A stretch of DNA of 39,260 nt from Pirellulales bacterium (GTDB taxonomy: Bacteria; Planctomycetota; Planctomycetia; Pirellulales; JAIMBC01), in assembly GCA_023511675.1 (NCBI GenBank), contig JAIMBC010000019.1, forward strand, positions 1 through 39,260, read 5' to 3'. Under the pieces are notes generated by a model. That model saw only the letters and a list, made by a program, of their open reading frames with translations, ran no database searches and was not told the DNA's origin. This document shows, one piece after another, positions 37,991-39,260 of the stretch; within the stretch, counting starts at the first letter, position 1; each line of letters begins with the position of its first letter. The translations under genes were made by a program, and so were the position numbers.

Positions 37991-39260
37991 CTAGTGGGGC
38001 TGGTGCTCGACCTGCAACACACTGGAGGGGGCCGACTCGTCGAGGCGCAAGGGGATGAGCCAGGCTGCCGTGCCCTCTTTACAGGTTCCTGTCTGCTGGT
38101 CGCAATAATACCAGGAGAGAGACAGCCGCACACGGTCGCTACCCCGTGACGCGGCAAGCGGGAGAGAGACGCGGAAGCGATCTGCGGGAGGTTGGACGCG
38201 TTGCGGCTGTCCCAGCCGCTGCCGATCGAGGGGGCCGGCTTCGGCTACTGCTTCGAGCAGATAGCGCATGGGGGCGTGGGGGTTGAGTTCCTGGCCGTCT
38301 GGCAGGGCGAGATGCACGTCCAAAATCAGCATGCCGTCGCTGGGCCGCACCACGGCCTCCGGCAGGGCGATTTCCTTGGCGGCAGGCCGGAGGGGTGGAA
38401 GGGGACGATAGGCGGGCGGGGCCAGCCCCTCGATGGCTAGCGTAGCCACGGCACTGTCGTCCAGGTTGATGGTGCGGATGACGTGGTTGTTCGTATCGGC
38501 CACGTACAGCTTGCCGGCGGCGGCGGACAGGCCCCCTGGTTCGTAGAAGCGTGCAGGGCTGTCGGCGGCACCCGGCTGGCCATCGCCTGCCAGAGTGCGG
38601 CAGGTACGCCGTTCGACATCCACCACCTTGATCTTGTGATTGTAGGTATCGGCCACATAGAGCTGTCCCTGGTACCAGGCTACTCCCAATGGGTGTTGCA
38701 GGCGTGCACGGCGTGCGGGACCATCGACATCGCCAAACGTGAACAGTCTGCGGCCGGCATCGAGGTGCGCCGTGCCGATGATCGTCTGCACCTCTTGCTG
38801 TGCATCGAAGGGCACGGCGCGGAGGGAGCTGCCCTCGCTGTCTGCCACGTACAGCCAGGTGCCGTCGGAAGCAAGGCCGCTGGGCTGGGCAAAGGAGGCA
38901 AAGCCGAGGTCATACGGGCGGTTCGGCAGCAGCGGGCCATCGACAATGTCCTCACGCCCATTGCCGGCATAGGGCCCGATCTCGGTCTCCGTCAGGTCCA
39001 TGAACCAGATCTGGTGGGGACCCGCCATGGCGATGTACAGGCGATCGCCGTGGATCCAGAGGTCCCAGGGGCTGTTGAGGGCTGTGGCCCGCGGTGGCCC
39101 AACGAACCGCTCGGGAAGCCGCGTGCGGCCAGTTTGCTCGTCGAACTGCACTCCCGGCCACAAGCCCCGTGCCTGCGTACCAACGCCTGCCACCGTACGC
39201 ACTGTGCGCCGGTCAAGATCCACAGCACGCAACAGGTGGTTCTCGGTATCCGCCACGTAC
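37991..39260 (-). CDS. NHL-repeat protein, NHLRC2-like (5' end outside window)
   Basis: The visible 420 residues are the C-terminal part of an NHL beta-propeller protein; the frame is open through the right edge. Repeats show the YVADTENHLLRAVDL pattern, with further copies at WLYVADSEGSSLRAV, LYVADTYNHKIKVVD and LYVADTNNHVIRTI. After the propeller comes a beta-sandwich-like domain of about 120 residues with paired Cys (YYCDQQTGTCKEG), resembling the C-terminal domain of thioredoxin-NHL proteins such as NHLRC2. By analogy a thioredoxin-like domain may lie upstream, outside the window. The function of this family is poorly known. Confidence 0.8.
   Translation of the reverse strand, partial: YVADTENHLLRAVDLDRRTVRTVAGVGTQARGLWPGVQFDEQTGRTRLPERFVGPPRATALNSPWDLWIHGDRLYIAMAGPHQIWFMDLTETEIGPYAGNGREDIVDGPLLPNRPYDLGFASFAQPSGLASDGTWLYVADSEGSSLRAVPFDAQQEVQTIIGTAHLDAGRRLFTFGDVDGPARRARLQHPLGVAWYQGQLYVADTYNHKIKVVDVERRTCRTLAGDGQPGAADSPARFYEPGGLSAAAGKLYVADTNNHVIRTINLDDSAVATLAIEGLAPPAYRPLPPLRPAAKEIALPEAVVRPSDGMLILDVHLALPDGQELNPHAPMRYLLEAVAEAGPLDRQRLGQPQRVQPPADRFRVSLPLAASRGSDRVRLSLSWYYCDQQTGTCKEGTAAWLIPLRLDESAPSSVLQVEHQPH

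Overview
This window is about 39 kb of GC-rich (roughly two-thirds G+C) chromosomal DNA from a Gram-negative-type bacterium, most likely a planctomycete. That placement is inferred from protein style: a VIT-VWA surface protein, a very large LptC/OstA-like protein, an HTTM protein with a membrane-anchored partner, an NHL-repeat protein, long non-coding gaps and many degenerate palindromic or minisatellite repeats. No rRNA, tRNA, phage module, intact insertion sequence or cas gene was found. Codon usage looks uniform, with no clear genomic island.

Layout. 1-3.7 kb: the 3' end of an unnamed gene, then four leftward genes (HTTM protein and its partner, a Cys-rich secreted protein, a lipoprotein). 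3.9-5.4 kb: ndk, a CRISPR-spaced but degenerate palindromic repeat, and a nucleoside-deoxyribosyltransferase-like protein. 5.5-8.1 kb: a 28-bp minisatellite and a leftward VIT-VWA protein. 8.1-9.0 kb: a gene-free gap with repeats. 9.0-14.2 kb: rightward kdsD-kdsC-(1119-aa LptC/OstA-like), a lipopolysaccharide Kdo/export cluster with the same gene order as the enterobacterial kdsD-kdsC-lptC locus. 14.4-20.2 kb: a VOC protein, then treZ and treY (stop/start overlap), which together make trehalose from glycogen-type glucans. 20.2-20.9 kb: a repeat-rich gap with a possible gene remnant. 20.9-26.4 kb: leftward antiporter, rnd, dus and wecB. 26.9-29.0 kb: a leftward pair, an extended SDR overlapping a two-cupin protein. 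29.6-33.3 kb: leftward pyrB-pyrC-GGDEF-DUF2905. 33.3-33.9 kb: a palindromic minisatellite between two divergent promoters. 33.9-36.7 kb: a UvrD-type helicase fused to a Cas4/AddB-like iron-sulfur nuclease. 37.0-39.3 kb: leftward NHL protein (cut by the window edge) and an RCK-regulated K+ channel.

How the genes fit together. Most content is housekeeping: nucleotides (ndk, pyrB, pyrC), RNA processing (rnd, dus), envelope sugars (kdsD, kdsC, wecB) and osmoprotection (treZ, treY, cation antiporter, K+ channel). The most unusual items are the giant LptC-like protein in conserved kds synteny, the single-chain helicase/Fe-S nuclease, the SDR-bicupin overlapping pair, and several separate short-period palindromic arrays in intergenic DNA. 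Starts were chosen from ribosome-binding sites and family length; many ORF-track starts are upstream over-extensions.
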